DNA from: Hoplostethus atlanticus
Lineage: Eukaryota; Chordata; Actinopteri; Trachichthyiformes; Trachichthyidae
Length of the DNA: 64,000 bases
Direction: 5' to 3'
Assembly: GCA_034670405.1 (NCBI GenBank)
Contig: JAXDDX010000071.1
Coordinates: 2,302,501-2,366,500, forward strand
Shown: positions 11,829 to 23,216 of the stretch, piece after piece
Layout: the number at the start of each line of letters is the position of its first letter
How positions within the stretch are numbered: position 1 is the first letter of the stretch
Program-made: the position numbers and the translations under genes
The notes under the pieces: generated by a model
What the model saw: the letters and a program-made list of their open reading frames with translations, nothing else
What the model was told of the DNA's origin: nothing
The model's database searches: none

Positions 11829-13130
11829 ATGGCCAGATGTATCTCCACACTTCGTTCTAGCGCTGCACCAATACATGAGAAAGAAAGAAACTGATCATCG
11901 TTGTGAGATAATTAGCTCTATCAGGATAACCAATCACGATATTTGGGGGCGGAGCTTAATACCTACCTTTTGCCTTAGCCAGTGGCCAGACAGGTAAGAC
12001 CCTGCTAGAGTTTTAGTCAATTTTTAAACAAATTCTTTGTAAATCTTGTGTTTATTACTAACATTACCTGTAGCTTGTTGGCTAGACGGTCACGGTCACA
12101 ACAGGTCAGAACAGAAGGGGAGGAGCCTGCTGAAATCGTCGGTGCTGAACGGCGAACATCCGGTGAACCAGGCTGCCGCTGCAGCAGAAGGTTCTGGATG
12201 TAGTTTCTGTCCATTTCCGGTCTCGGTGATTCAGCCTCAGGATGGCAAGCCGATAGCTTTGGGAAGCTGAAGTCAGGTGTGGCAGGTGTGTCTTTACATG
12301 GTGAGGTATCTGAAATACAAGCCGCCTGGATTCCCAGACAATGTGGTGTAGCGATACACGGCGATGCCTTTCAGGAGCAGAACCTTTCACACCGTCATCC
12401 TCGAGGCGTCGCCGTCCGGAGGAACTCAATGCACGCACCTACGCACATGAACACACCACAGGACACGTCGGCAAACCCCACCCACACCGCAAAAACAGGT
12501 GAAACCCAAATCTACCCGGCAACACAATGGGTCACGATGCATCCCCCGCCAGGCCCTCTGATAGGCCGGCCCCTTTTCCCACACTCAATAATTCAGCCTG
12601 GATAGAGGAGATGCGTGGGGGGAAACAAAGACGACCGGCGGTCACCTGATCCCCGTGACGTATCCCACGTCACCCTGCTTCAGCTGGCTGGTCGTTAGTT
12701 TAACCCCTGAGCGTCCCTCCTCTTCGCCAGTCTGACGAAGGGCTAAGCTGTCTCGGTTTTCCACTGTGAATGTTTAACCGGTGACGTGACGGAGGCGTCG
12801 CCGTTAGTGACGGTCCGTTAACCGAGGGAGAAACGGATTCCATTTACGGTCGTTTACTGTAATTAAGGAGTCAGAAGAAGAAGAAGTCCTTATTGATACC
12901 TAGCTGTCCTGTAGCCATCTTGTTTGATCCTACCACTCAGACATCACACATATTGATCCATGACAGTAAGATATACTTTGGGTTTTACATTAGATCCATT
13001 TAGATTTATCCATTGAGTTTAACATTAGAGCTTTAATTCACGTCACAGGAGAATTCAACAGCTCCAATTGAATTACTTTGCCTTTGCAGGTTTTATTACA
13101 GGAACCAACCAAGCTAACAGCACTTCTTAC

Positions 13131-13161
13131 ATTTTAGCATTTAGCATTTAGCATTTAGCAT
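13131..13161. repeat. (GCATTTA)n heptamer array
   Basis: Four units of TTTAGCA. Confidence 0.8.
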
Positions 13162-13716
13162 CTGTTCGACTTGCAAGTTGCTCTGGATTTCCAATTTCCA
13201 ATTTCCAGCAACTCCAACAAACTTAAATCCATGTATAGCCAACCTAACAACAACACCACAGCATCACTTAGACAGGAGAACACACAGGAAATATTCTTTA
13301 TATCTGTGGATTTTTTTTTTTAAGTCTCTGCAAATTTGCAGTAAAAGCCGCTGCAGCGGGGAGCCGAGACTCGGGTTGTTAACTTGGGTAATGAGTGTCG
13401 AGTTTCTTATCTTGCGGCGTTCGCTGGCGGCATCGCTGGCATCGCTGGCTGCGACCTCAAATGGAAGCAAGCGTTTGTCTTTAAGCGTTCAATTTTGCGT
13501 TCAACTGGCCTGGTTAGAGGCGAGCTGCAGCCCAGCGGGAGCGCCGGGCCAATCCGCCGGCAAACCGGAGGGCAGGAACCACATGGTGCCTATTTATAGA
13601 GCTTTACAAATGGACTCCCTCACAAGGAGAGAGCGCTTAGCGTTGTTTTGGGAACACAGTGTTCAGTTTGAATAGTAAATGTAGGGGTGGTAGCGTGGGA
13701 GAGCGAGAGCGAGAGC

Positions 13717-13718
<2 letters not shown>

Positions 13719-13760
<42 letters not shown>
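13719..13760. repeat. (GT)n microsatellite
   Basis: About 21 GT units, preceded by four GAGAGC units. Confidence 0.95.
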
Positions 13761-13762
<2 letters not shown>

Positions 13763-14025
13763 TGGTTGGATGGGCTCCTCATGGTGAGAGCCGATAGCAA
13801 AACAAAACGCCCACCAAGGCTGAGCTGAATTTCTGTTCCTGAGAAGTAAATCATTTTCCCGTCGCGGCCTCGTCTCCTGGCCGCCGGGCGACTTCTGCTG
13901 TTGATTCATGATCCGCCGACGTTACAGCAGATAGTAAAAACCGTTCTGCACGGCAACCTGAGCCGAGACACGAACACCGAGTCTGTTGTGCAGTTTCCTC
14001 CAACTTGGACACAAATGAGATCTCT

Positions 14026-14240
14026 TCTATGGAAACTGTCCTGCATGCTGTCGTCTCCTCTCACTATTGTAACTCCCTTTTTTACAACAGTGCTGCTGCC
14101 AGACTCACCAAGACCCAGCAGAGAGAACATCACATCACTCCTGGTTTTCATTCCCTCCCTATAAAATTTAGGATAGATTTCAAGATTTTTATTGATTGCT
14201 TTTAAATCATGCAAAGATCTGGCGCCAGCTCTGAACCTGG
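14026..14240 (+). pseudogene. Decayed LINE reverse-transcriptase C-terminal fragment
   Basis: The plus-strand frame gives METVLHAVVSSHYCNSLF and then NSAAARLTKTQQREHHITP and SLPIKFRIDFKIFIDCF. This word order is diagnostic of the region after the catalytic core in L2/CR1/Rex-type non-LTR retrotransposons. The segment normally found between CNSLF and the N-AAARL block is missing, so there is an internal deletion at about 14083. After a stop at 14203-14205 the expected LAPA-LNLV continuation appears in another frame, so there is also a frameshift. It is too short and broken to be active. The exact family is not determined. Confidence 0.75.
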
Positions 14241-17041
14241 TCTGAGCCAACAGCCCCTCGGGGGTCGAGGCAGAAGATCCCAGACTAGCGAACAGAAATA
14301 GGCCGAGCATGAAAGACCAACAGAGGCGACTTCCTGCTGGACCTGATCCATCACAAGTCCCCCCCCCATTTCCCCCCTGCAGGATCCATTGCTCAATATT
14401 TGCTAATAAATAATTGCTAAATAAGGAGTTTTTTTTCAGTGTCCTTATTTTGTGAGCACAGATCTTAGGATGCCTTTAATTGCACTCATGAGTTAAACGG
14501 TGGATATCTCATTTTCCATAAACAGTGTTGTGATAAACTCAACTCAAGGTGACTGCAGCATAACTGAAACACACCAGAACCCTGTCAGGGAGGTATAACT
14601 TCCCCTTTTCTTCAAACCAAACAACCTGATGTTTTGTCTTCACCCAGCTGGTGTTCAGGCCCTAACCAACCAGGAAGTGCTGTGATTAAAAATAATGTTT
14701 CATTTGCCTTTTATGTTTTTCGGCATCCTGCAGCTCTTACTGGTGTAAGTGCCTCTTAGATGAGTGAGCATGGAGCGGTTCGGTTCAGCGTCTCGCTCGA
14801 GGACACTTGAGGTGACGGAGAACTTTAAGCTGAACTTGAAATGAAACCGCAGCGGAAACACGTCGCGGCATGCGTTGTTCATTGACTGACACACAGCAGG
14901 ATTAAAGAGATGGAAACAGAGGCATCAGCTGGAGGAAGAAATGGAGACGCTTTCTGGTGAGACTTTATTTTGATGGTTCAATGTTGATCCTGAACGATCA
15001 GGTGACAAAAGGTAGATGTTCAACAAAGTGTCACGTGCGTATTTGGTGCTTCTCACACTATTGTATCACCTGAAACTCACATTGTAGTCACTTGATAGTA
15101 AAGGGGACTATCCAAATAAAGAGTGACCTACTTTCCCACAATGCAACACAACCAGCCATGTGATATTTTAGACCAATTGCAGACAGTTGATCTCCTCGGT
15201 TCCTCTGCAAATTCTTTTGTTCGTACGAAACCGCCGAATTCCGCTCTCACGTCACGTCTGCTGACGGATCACGCGTGACGGACACGCCGCACGCTGCCGG
15301 GATCAAACTGTGACCTTCTGGTTGCGGGGCGGTCTCTCCAACCACTGAGCCACCCCGCCACCGCACATTACATCCCTCTCAGAAAGATCCCGTTTGAAAA
15401 ATTCACAGTTTGGCAGTGGCGGATAATCTCGGCACAGATACTGTCACCGAGTATTACGGCGGCGCTATCGCAGCACCGTAACGGCGGGAGGAAACGAGGA
15501 GTTTAAAGAGATTAGCGCGGCGCTAGTCTCTCCTGACTTCAAAGCCAACTGTCCAGACGTCCATGGATCATCAGTCAGCGGGCCAGGTACCGGTTAGCGG
15601 GCTCACGTTATCACGGTCAGGCCCGGCTGGGTGGATGCTGCTCGGCAGATAGAGACTTCTGTCAATGGTGTCTCAGGACGTGTTGAAGTACAGAAGGGTG
15701 TTTGCTAGGAGGCTGATCTGATGAACTGGGTGAAATGATGTGAGATGCTTTCTGAACTTTTTCTACGTGAAGAATTGGTTGGGAAAAAACAGTTTTACCG
15801 TCTTTTCACCCGTCAGAACTCACAGGGAATAATCTGACAACCAGTTAGCTGAGAGCTAGTTGAGAAATAAGAAAACAATTAAAAAAATAATTTAAAAAAT
15901 GGCATTTTTGGCCCCATTGATCAGATTTGTGTTGTGTTTTAAATCAGAATATAACATTTTCTCCTGCTTCAGGCTGCATAATAATAAGATGTGATAAGAT
16001 AAGTGACAATCAAGAAAGGTTCAGTATTTGGGAGTTGTATGAACTTTCAAGGGCCCCCATTCATTTCTGACCCCAGTTGAGAAACACTCAAGGTTTGTAT
16101 GTAGTACTAATACACGCTGTATGGAGAGTAAATAGCTAGCACTGACCTGGGAGCAGTTAATGTGTCACTCGGTCCTTTCAGAGGTTTTTAAATCAAAACC
16201 TCACACAGCAGCAAGAACATGCTCGAGGTTGAATCAACCAAATACTGAATCAAACTGTTGGCGCGTCGTGTCTCAGACATCACTCATCACTTGAACTGAA
16301 CTTGTGGGAACGATGCATCTCCATCACTGTGATTGGTCCTGGGCGTTACGTCGTCATACTGCAGACACTTGGAGGAAAGGTTCACCTCACTGAGGGTCAC
16401 GGGGGGCGCTGCTTCGTCTGGTGATGCGTTCAGGTGTCACTTCTCTCAGAAAGTGAAAGTGTGTTATGGGACGCATCCCTGTGGTTTTCCCCATTTGTCT
16501 CATCCACATACACACCTGTGGCCCGCTGCCGAGGACACAGCTGGCGACCTCACCTCTGTAACCCCTCCCCCCGTATCACCCCCCCACTCACCCACGCTCC
16601 ACCAATGGATTGCACCCCTTTGCCTATAAACCCCCCACCTCACCCCTCCCCACTGTCCTTCAGTAGTCCTTACTTTTGAGTGCATCACTTCCCCCCGCAG
16701 AGTTCTTCTTCTGCTGCTGGCTGGCCCCAGCAACTGTCGCTATGGTTACCAGCCGGGATCACACCCAATCACGAGACGGATGCGGCACCCGGGGAGAGGC
16801 TGGGTAACAAGGACAAATCACCGCAACGGAGGAGTTTCACTCTCTGCCTCGTCTCGCAGGGCGGAGGGAAAGTTAGCGAAGGCGACGATGCTGCTGTCGT
16901 CTGATGAGCTGGACGTGATCGAAGGCGCCGACCTTTGACCTGGATATTACCCATACTGCCTCTCCAGAGGTGAGGCGGAGTACACTAGTGTGGCTTACCC
17001 ATACTAGCACAGTACAGCCTGTTCTTCCAGTATGTTGGGGA
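14241..17041. other. Unique non-coding DNA
   Basis: Only the SINE head at 15293 is recognised. 16540-16650 is C-rich with CCCCCCAC words. Confidence 0.4.
15293..15358 (-). mobile_element. tRNA-derived SINE head (fragment)
   Basis: The minus strand reads GGCGGGGTGGCTCAGTGGTT, then about 25 bp later GGTCACAGTTTGATCCC. These look like pol III A-box and B-box elements at tRNA-like spacing. Sequence beyond the B box is not recognisable. It does not fold as an obviously intact tRNA, so it is not called a tRNA gene. Confidence 0.55.
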
Positions 17042-17683
17042 AACCATAGTACTGATACTGTAGCATAGTACTGATACTGTACCATAGTACTGATGCTGTG
17101 ATAGTACTGATACTGTACCATAGTACTGATACTGGACCTTTACTGGTCCTGCAGTGGTTATAGTGCAGTATCAGTACTATCACAGCATCAGTACTATGTT
17201 ACAATATCAGTACTATCACAGCATCAGTACTATGGTACAGTATCAGTACTATGTTACAGTTTCAGTATTATGGTACAGTATCAGTACTATGTTACAGTTT
17301 CAGTACTATGGTACAGTATCAGTATTATGGTACCATAGTACAGATACTGTAATAGTACTGATACTGCACCATAACCATAGAACAGATACTGTAATAGTAT
17401 TGATACTGCACCATAACCATAGTACAGATAGTGTAATAGTATTGATACTGCACCATAACCATAGTACAGATAGTGTAATAGTATTGATACTGCACCATAA
17501 CCATAGTACAGATAGTGTAATAGTATTGATACTGCACCATAACCATAGTACAGATAGTGTAATAGTATTGATACTGCACCATAACCATAGTACAGATAGT
17601 GTAATAGTATTGATACTGCACCATAACCATAGTACAGATAGTGTAATAGTATTGATACTGCACCATAACCACTGCAGGACTAG
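17042..17683. repeat. Palindromic minisatellite with flanking inverted repeat
   Basis: The left outer part (17042-17135) has units of CATAGTACTGATACTGTACC. At 17142-17177 comes ACTGGTCCTGCAGTGGTTAT followed by units in the opposite orientation (CAGTATCAGTACTATGGTAC). At GGTACC (17329-17334) the orientation flips again, and about eight 42-bp units follow (core ATAGTACAGATAGTGTAATA). The array closes at 17649-17683 with the reverse complement of the ACTGGTCCTGCAGTGG block. So 17142-17683 is a long imperfect hairpin whose right arm has been amplified in tandem. Open frames across it are artefacts of unit lengths divisible by three. Confidence 0.85.
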
Positions 17684-18180
17684 TGCAATGGAAAGCCTCT
17701 ACAGATGCCCTTGGGAATGACCTGATGGGTAATGTCTCGGTCACATGTCAGGTCAACCAGGAAGTGGCATTAATAGCCTGGACTCATCAGGGGAGGCCAT
17801 CAGTCTGTTAAGTGGTGATGGAGGACTGGTAGATGGTCCGACCGTCCAGCCTGGTCTCCATGTTGGAGACAATGTTAGAGAAGTCTGCTTCAAATCAAAT
17901 CACATCACATTTCATTTGCCCTTAATCACCGTTAGCCTCAGAGGTCACAGGTCAGGTCCCCACAGCAGCCCATGTGTGAGTTAGACCTCCTGTTAAAAAG
18001 GCATTTAGCTGAAGTTCTTCAACTTACATTTGTACATTATTCTGTGATGTGAAGCTGGACAGGTTGATCTGATCACCAGGCCACCTCCGCCACAGGGCAC
18101 GTACAAATGTAATCAAGTTGAACTAACTTCTTTAATACCCGTGATAATGACATTAAAGGCAAGTTTGGCAATTGAAATAA

Positions 18181-18262
18181 ACAGGAGGATGAAAACAATT
18201 ATAGATCGATGAGAATCAACCTAATTTCCCCACAGGGATCAATAAAGTTTCATCTTATCTTA
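18181..18262 (+). mobile_element. Retroposon 3' tail (CCCCACAGGGATCAATAAAG type)
   Basis: Ends in CAGGGATCAATAAAGTTTCA followed by TCTTATCTTA. This looks like the 3' end of a LINE or SINE with a short tandem tail. A related tail occurs at 50335-50375. Only the tail is recognisable. Confidence 0.45.
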
Positions 18263-18319
18263 GAATATCGGTGAAAAACACCAAGAAACCACAACAAATT
18301 AAACCTCTGAAACTGAATT

Positions 18320-18698
18320 TCAAGGCTTTATTTCAGCGTAAGAGTTTAGATCCTGATCCGAGACGTTTCGAGCCCCTCTGACAGTAAACAGAGAGAACAA
18401 ACACACTACTGGCGTCGCCTGCCCGTTTCTAACAACTGAACAAATGTGGATCTTGTCATTGGAACGAGCCTCCACCTCGCTGCAGACGATTAATAGTCCT
18501 TTGTTCAGCAGAATCAATGCAGTCCCTATGACAACCCCGGTGTAAATGGGTTTCAGCCACGGCGGTTCTGTATCGACCGGACCGCCTGCCAGGGCGACGA
18601 GTGGCGGTTTGTGTTCATTAAAACGGAGCGCAGGGTCGGACATTATGTGTTGTACAATCTGCTGCAATGGCCCTGCCCTGTCAACAGCACAGCCAGGT
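18320..18698 (-). other. Open non-repeat frame with a hydrophobic stretch (unrecognised)
   Basis: Downstream of the 11-bp array on the minus strand the frame stays open for about 125 codons before TGA at 18320. It contains a plausible membrane-spanning run (PIYTGVVIGTALILLNKGLL). A splice-acceptor-like TGTTGACAG precedes it at about 18681, and AATAAA lies inside the frame near 18331-18336. No family is recognised, no ATG lies in the non-repeat part at a sensible place, and a poly(A) signal before the stop argues against coding. It is recorded because it is the least repeat-like long frame outside irf2bp2. Confidence 0.15.
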
Positions 18699-19239
18699 AA
18701 CACACTGGAAACATTCTGGAAACATCCTGGAAACATCCTGGAAACATTCTGGAAACATCCTGGAAACATCCTGGTAACATCCTGGAAACATCCTGGAAAC
18801 ATCCTGGTAACATCCTGGAGACATTCTGGAAACATCCTGGAAACATCCTGGAAACATCCTGGAAACATCCTGGAAACATCCTGGAAACATCCTGGTAACA
18901 TCCTGGAAACATCCTGGAAACATCCTGGTAACATCCTGGAGACATTCTGGAAACATCCTGGAAACATCCTGGAAACATCCTGGAAACATTCTGGAAACAT
19001 CCTGGAAACATCCTGGTAACATCCTGGAGACATTCTGGAAACATCCTGGTAACATCCTGGAAACATCCTGGTAACATCCTGGAGACATTCTGGAAACATC
19101 CTGGAAACATACTGGAAACATTCTGGAAACATCCTGGAAACATCCTGGAGACATTCTGGAAACATCCTGGAAACATCCTGGTAACATCCTGGAAACATAC
19201 TGGTAACATTCTGGAAACATCCTGGAAATATCCTGGAAA
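18699..19239. repeat. 11-bp minisatellite (ACATCCTGGAA)n, ~49 copies
   Basis: Units alternate among ACATCCTGGAA, ACATTCTGGAA, ACATCCTGGTA and ACATCCTGGAG. The ...GGAGACATTCTGG variant recurs at spacings that are multiples of 11 (121, 88, 55 and 66 bp), a higher-order pattern. All three minus-strand frames are open over the array (18320-19198, 18643-19269, 18681-19220). This follows from a stop-free 33-bp (11-codon) cycle, so none is called as a gene. Confidence 0.97.
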
Positions 19240-19604
19240 AGACAAAGAATAAAGTGTTGTGTTCATCACCTGACTCAGTTTAATCTTCAGGTACAGTAAC
19301 AGGAGTTTGTCTTGGCGACTTGTTGACGTGACATGATGTGTAATAATCCAGTCTAAAGATCACAGTTGGTTTTCTTTGGTCTGAACCAGAGAGGAAAAAT
19401 GACTTTGATGTATTTTAGTATCTGGTTGATTCAGGTTCACACCGATCAATCACAAGCCAACCAGAAGTCCCATGACTCCCCAGCAGCTGGTTGATTGGTT
19501 GAGTTTTGGTAACCTGTCATCCCACCAGGTTAGAGAGTCCAAACCAACCTGGTTCCAGTCACTTGATCTACCATGATGGACTTGTCTGCTCTTCTCTGGT
19601 GTTC

Positions 19605-19700
19605 ATACCAGTTAAGAACACATGAAGGAACATCTGGACATGAGCATCAGTCCAGACTGACCAAGTCTCCTTCTACCCATAATGCCTTGTGTTCTGGGGT
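19605..19700 (+). repeat. Dispersed repeat, copy 1 of 2
   Basis: ACACATGAAG-AACATCTGGA-ATGAGCATC, followed by CCAAGTCTCCTTCTACCCAT and AATGCCTTGTGTT, is shared in the same order and orientation with 25823-25920. It overlaps the start of the 87-bp duplication. Confidence 0.75.
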
Positions 19701-19868
19701 GGTTTCCTGTAGCTGGTTGGATCCCGTTCTCTCTCCTAACGAACCACCACAGTTCTCTTCTACCCATAATGCCTTGTGTTCTGGGGTGGTTTCCTGTAGC
19801 TGGTTGGATCCCGTTCTCTCTCCTAACGAACCACCACAGTTCTCTTCTACCCATAATGCCTTGTGTTC
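19673..19868. repeat. 87-bp tandem duplication (~2.2 copies)
   Basis: Blocks starting CTACCCATAATGCCTTGTGT at 19673, 19760 and 19847 are essentially identical over 87 bp, which implies recent duplication. 87 is divisible by three, so a frame runs through (19573-20307 plus) without meaning anything. Confidence 0.95.
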
Positions 19869-20968
19869 TCTTGTTAGAGGACTGAGACGTTTTCAGGCGT
19901 CTCGTCGGTTATTTGGTGAATGTTGTTGTTCTCACCTGGAGACCAACCAGCTAAAGGAGGAAACGCTGCAGAGCTTAATAAACCGATCAGAACACGCTGG
20001 CTGTGAACGCACCCCAAAACATAATAAGATAAACAGTAGATCATACATGTCACTCTGCTGTACTCAGAGCATCCTGGTGGTCTTGATCCATAGTCCTTCA
20101 GGAACACCTAACCGGGTTTTTACTACAATCCATGCTCTGACTATTTTAGGCCTCTCTGAAAGGCAAAGGCTCATGGGAGCTCTCCAGCCGAGCCAAGCCA
20201 ACCTTTGGACGGGATCCACGCCACTCGCAGGAGAAATGTTTGTTCTCTGTGGGGGAGAGGAAACACGACGCAGCTGCGATTTTGTTTTTGTTGCGGAGGG
20301 AAAGTGAAGCGGGGTCCAGCCAACAGACGAGTTCAAAGGTCACCGGTTAAGATAACAGCAGGTTTTTTTTTCTTTTTTCCAAAAGCGAAAACACAAACAC
20401 GAGACAGATGGAGATTAATATTTCATTTCTCAGGAGCTAGGACACCTTCCAGCAGCACTCCATCACCGGGGCCATGAGGAAAGCTGTTATTCCAGTTATT
20501 TCAGGAGAGGATTCTGTTGTTTCTGGCGGCTCACACCAAGGGAAAATGGCCTTTTTCATCCGCCAAGACTGTAAATCATTTTGCAGCAGAGCTAATGAGA
20601 ACGGTGGGAAACTGAACTTCACCAGTCCAGCAGTGGAAAAGACACTGCAACACGCTGCATGGACGTAGTGTTGAGATGATAACAACCAAACCATGAAACC
20701 ATGAAAACTGTACGATCCATCCAAGACACCTGACAATTACTGCTCAATGTTACAGAAACACAGATTATTACATTTCCTGCAACCAAGGGACGAAATAGAT
20801 AAATAGAAACCTCAATCATATGTTGGTGAATTTAATTTAAAAGTATTTTATATATATATTATTTTACATTTATTTTCATACTTTGATAATATATTATTTT
20901 ATTATTTTAATGGTGGAAATCTCATTTTCTCACTTTCATTCAATCTCAACAACGCTTCAACACATGAC

Positions 20969-21010
20969 AGTAATATACTGTAATATACTGTAATATACTG
21001 TAATATACTA
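20969..21010. repeat. (TAATATACTG)n 10-bp array
   Basis: Four units of a decamer in A/T-rich DNA. Confidence 0.85.
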
Positions 21011-21114
21011 ATAATATATGTCAGATGGACTTGATTTGTATTTGTTGTCCTGAGTGGCTTTCAATAATTGCAACAGTAGAATAAAATTCAATAGATCACC
21101 GACATCACCAGCAT

Positions 21115-21215
21115 CCAATAGAACATTTTATTGTATACATGTAGGCAAGGCAGTTCAAAGTGCTTGACATGAGGCATTACAAGACATTTTATAAAGATAA
21201 AAAAAAAAAATGGTG
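21115..21215 (-). mobile_element. LINE-type 3' tail fragment
   Basis: The plus strand contains CAGTTCAAAGTGCTTGACAT and an A-rich end, resembling the reverse complement of teleost LINE 3' regions (GCACTTTGA type). Weak. Confidence 0.3.
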
Positions 21216-22124
21216 TCATACCAACTTAAAATGAGATCATGTGGCCGACATCTCTCTCCAGACGGTTTACAGTGGAGAACGATTCAATTCAACATTACCA
21301 GCGACCAGCAGTGAGCAGGTCAGGGGTCAGAGGTCACAGCAGCCGGAGCATCGGTGTAAAAAAATCATCCCTGACCTGAGAATGACACAGGAAGCCTCAC
21401 ATTCAGCCGCGGTGTGTCGGACGCCTGTCACACTCCTGAACGGGAGTCAAGGTGAACTGCAGCGTTGCAGCTCGACCAATTTAAAGTCCTGACGTATGAA
21501 TCATATTGATTTGTGCGGACCTTTTCCCCAGCCTCGGGCCGTACTTCCAACAGAAGGTTGCGGCAGCCGGGGTCGTAAATATGTCAGCGAATTGAGCGCT
21601 CCCAAAGTGCCCGGCGGATTAGACTCACCTCGGTTAAATCCTTTATTTAAAAGCGAGCTGTTTTGGCCCCGGCGCGGAGCCACTTCCTGCAGGGTGGCGT
21701 GTCGTCCAGATTTACGAGCTCGTTTCGTTTGATGAACAGCCAGACAGCCAGAGGACGTTGAGGGTACAGCAGCCTGGCGCTCTGCACCTCAACGCAGCAG
21801 AGCAGCCAGAGATCCAGTTTCACCGTTAATGACGTGAACGCTGTGACCAGTTTTCCCAAACCGTTCACCATAATTTAAGGCCCGGTGACATCCCAGTAAA
21901 GTCACTTTGTTTTTAGAGGCCCTCGAACACACCGTACCGTCTGAAACACACAGCAGCTACAGAGTTTAAAGTCTTCAACCTGACGGAGAACCAGTCGGTC
22001 TGCAGCTGATGAGCTTCACCTTCGATAAACACCAGTGACCTGCTGAGTCCGAGTCCTGCTGTGCATTTTACATTCATATTTAAAGGGGCATTAGGCACCA
22101 TTTAACTGCCCCATAGCACCAAAT

Positions 22125-22416
22125 CAGGGGTGGACTCAGTGATTTTGTGGCCCTAGGCAAAGGCAGACATGGGGCCCCCTGAATCCCACCCTTCACTCTT
22201 TTCAGTCCATCCTCTATTCGGTACCTTCAGGCTGGGCTGAGTCTGCATGTAAGGCTGGAGCTGCTAGAAGGTTGAGCTTGGAGGCAGTGGGGATACTGCA
22301 GGTCTCAACAAGGGTGTTTTTTGAAGGTGTTTTTCAAGAACATTTCTTCTAAACTGATGAAAAGAAAATACGCATCTCGTACTTGATATTGTTGGCTAAT
22401 GGTAGGACCGCCCCTG
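22125..22416 (+). mobile_element. hAT-like MITE, copy 1 (292 bp)
   Basis: The element begins CAGGGGTGGACT and ends GGACCGCCCCTG, which are imperfect terminal inverted repeats. Flanking 8-mers CACCAAAT (22117-22124) and CACAAAAT (22417-22424) match at 7 of 8 positions, as expected for a hAT target duplication. The internal stretch from GGGGCCCCCTGAATCCCACC through CTTCAGGCTGG is nearly identical to the element at 45692. There is no coding capacity, so it would depend on a transposase elsewhere. Confidence 0.75.
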
Positions 22417-22973
22417 CACAAAATGACCATATGTCTGCAGGAGGTGATAGGGTTGTTGATCAATACCAGCCACTCAACGATTAGACAGAGTTGAGGCTTC
22501 TGGCTTTCAAAACTCTCTTTCTGACCTGGACTCTGCTCAGTGATGGAGGACGCTGCTGCAGCCCAGACGGAGAAACAGCACCGTCCTGCAGGGAAACAGC
22601 ACCACAATCAGTTTACAGTAGAGAGAGATGGGACAGGCGACTGGGGGAGACAGAGGGGGGAGAATTTTACTTTTCGGGGTAAAAGTTACTGAGACTATTT
22701 TGTTGTAACTTGAATCCAGAATCCAAACTAAAAAAACGATGTCTATAAATGTATATGTGTAATATACTGTATATCTGGTAAAGCCAGAAGCAGCACGGTT
22801 CACCCAACAGGATGACGGTCAGACAGTAAAAGTAAAATGACTCAAACATCTGCAAGTACACCGAAGAGAGTCACGGTAATCTTCCATCTTGGAGCAAGAC
22901 GCTAAACCGACGCTGCATCAGTTACTAGCTACAATACAAATAGGGAACCTTTTTGTTGGAACATGACCCACAT

Positions 22974-22997
22974 ACCCCCCCCCCCCACCCCCACCCT
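22974..22997. repeat. Poly(C)-rich tract
   Basis: Long C runs broken by single A residues. Confidence 0.85.
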
Positions 22998-23154
22998 GAC
23001 CTCCACCTGCACCCATGGGTGTCCAGCAGCTAGGTGCTGGGAGTCAGAGGGCGAGAATCGCAGGTTGGTGTCGAGGGTTCGTCGAGGTGTCCAGCCAGTC
23101 CTTCATGTCCCCTCTCACCCTGCATCTGAACAAACACACCCCTCCCTCAACCCC

Positions 23155-23158
<4 letters not shown>

Positions 23159-23212
<54 letters not shown>
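23159..23212. repeat. (CA)n microsatellite
   Basis: About 26 CA units. Confidence 0.95.

Positions 23213-23216
<4 letters not shown>

Larger units (their letters stand above)
10130..13718. other. Unique non-coding DNA
   Basis: Only two short arrays (11787, 13131) are seen. Open frames of up to 165 codons (13178-13675) show no domain or compositional sign of coding. Confidence 0.4.
19887..22124. other. Non-coding DNA
   Basis: Holds the decamer array at 20969 and a LINE-like tail at 21115. 20820-20940 is AT-rich. No gene is seen. Confidence 0.4.

Noticed and set aside
15293-15358. Possible tRNA gene
   Set aside because: A- and B-box words are present, but there is no convincing acceptor-stem pairing. 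A SINE head is the better explanation.
18320-19269. Three overlapping minus-strand frames of 179-292 codons (MFPGCYQDVSR-like repeats)
   Set aside because: They are the inevitable product of a stop-free 11-bp unit. Only the non-repeat end of one is kept, as a low-confidence observation.
19573-20307. 244-codon plus-strand frame
   Set aside because: It runs through the 87-bp duplication (29 codons), and no domain is present outside the repeat.
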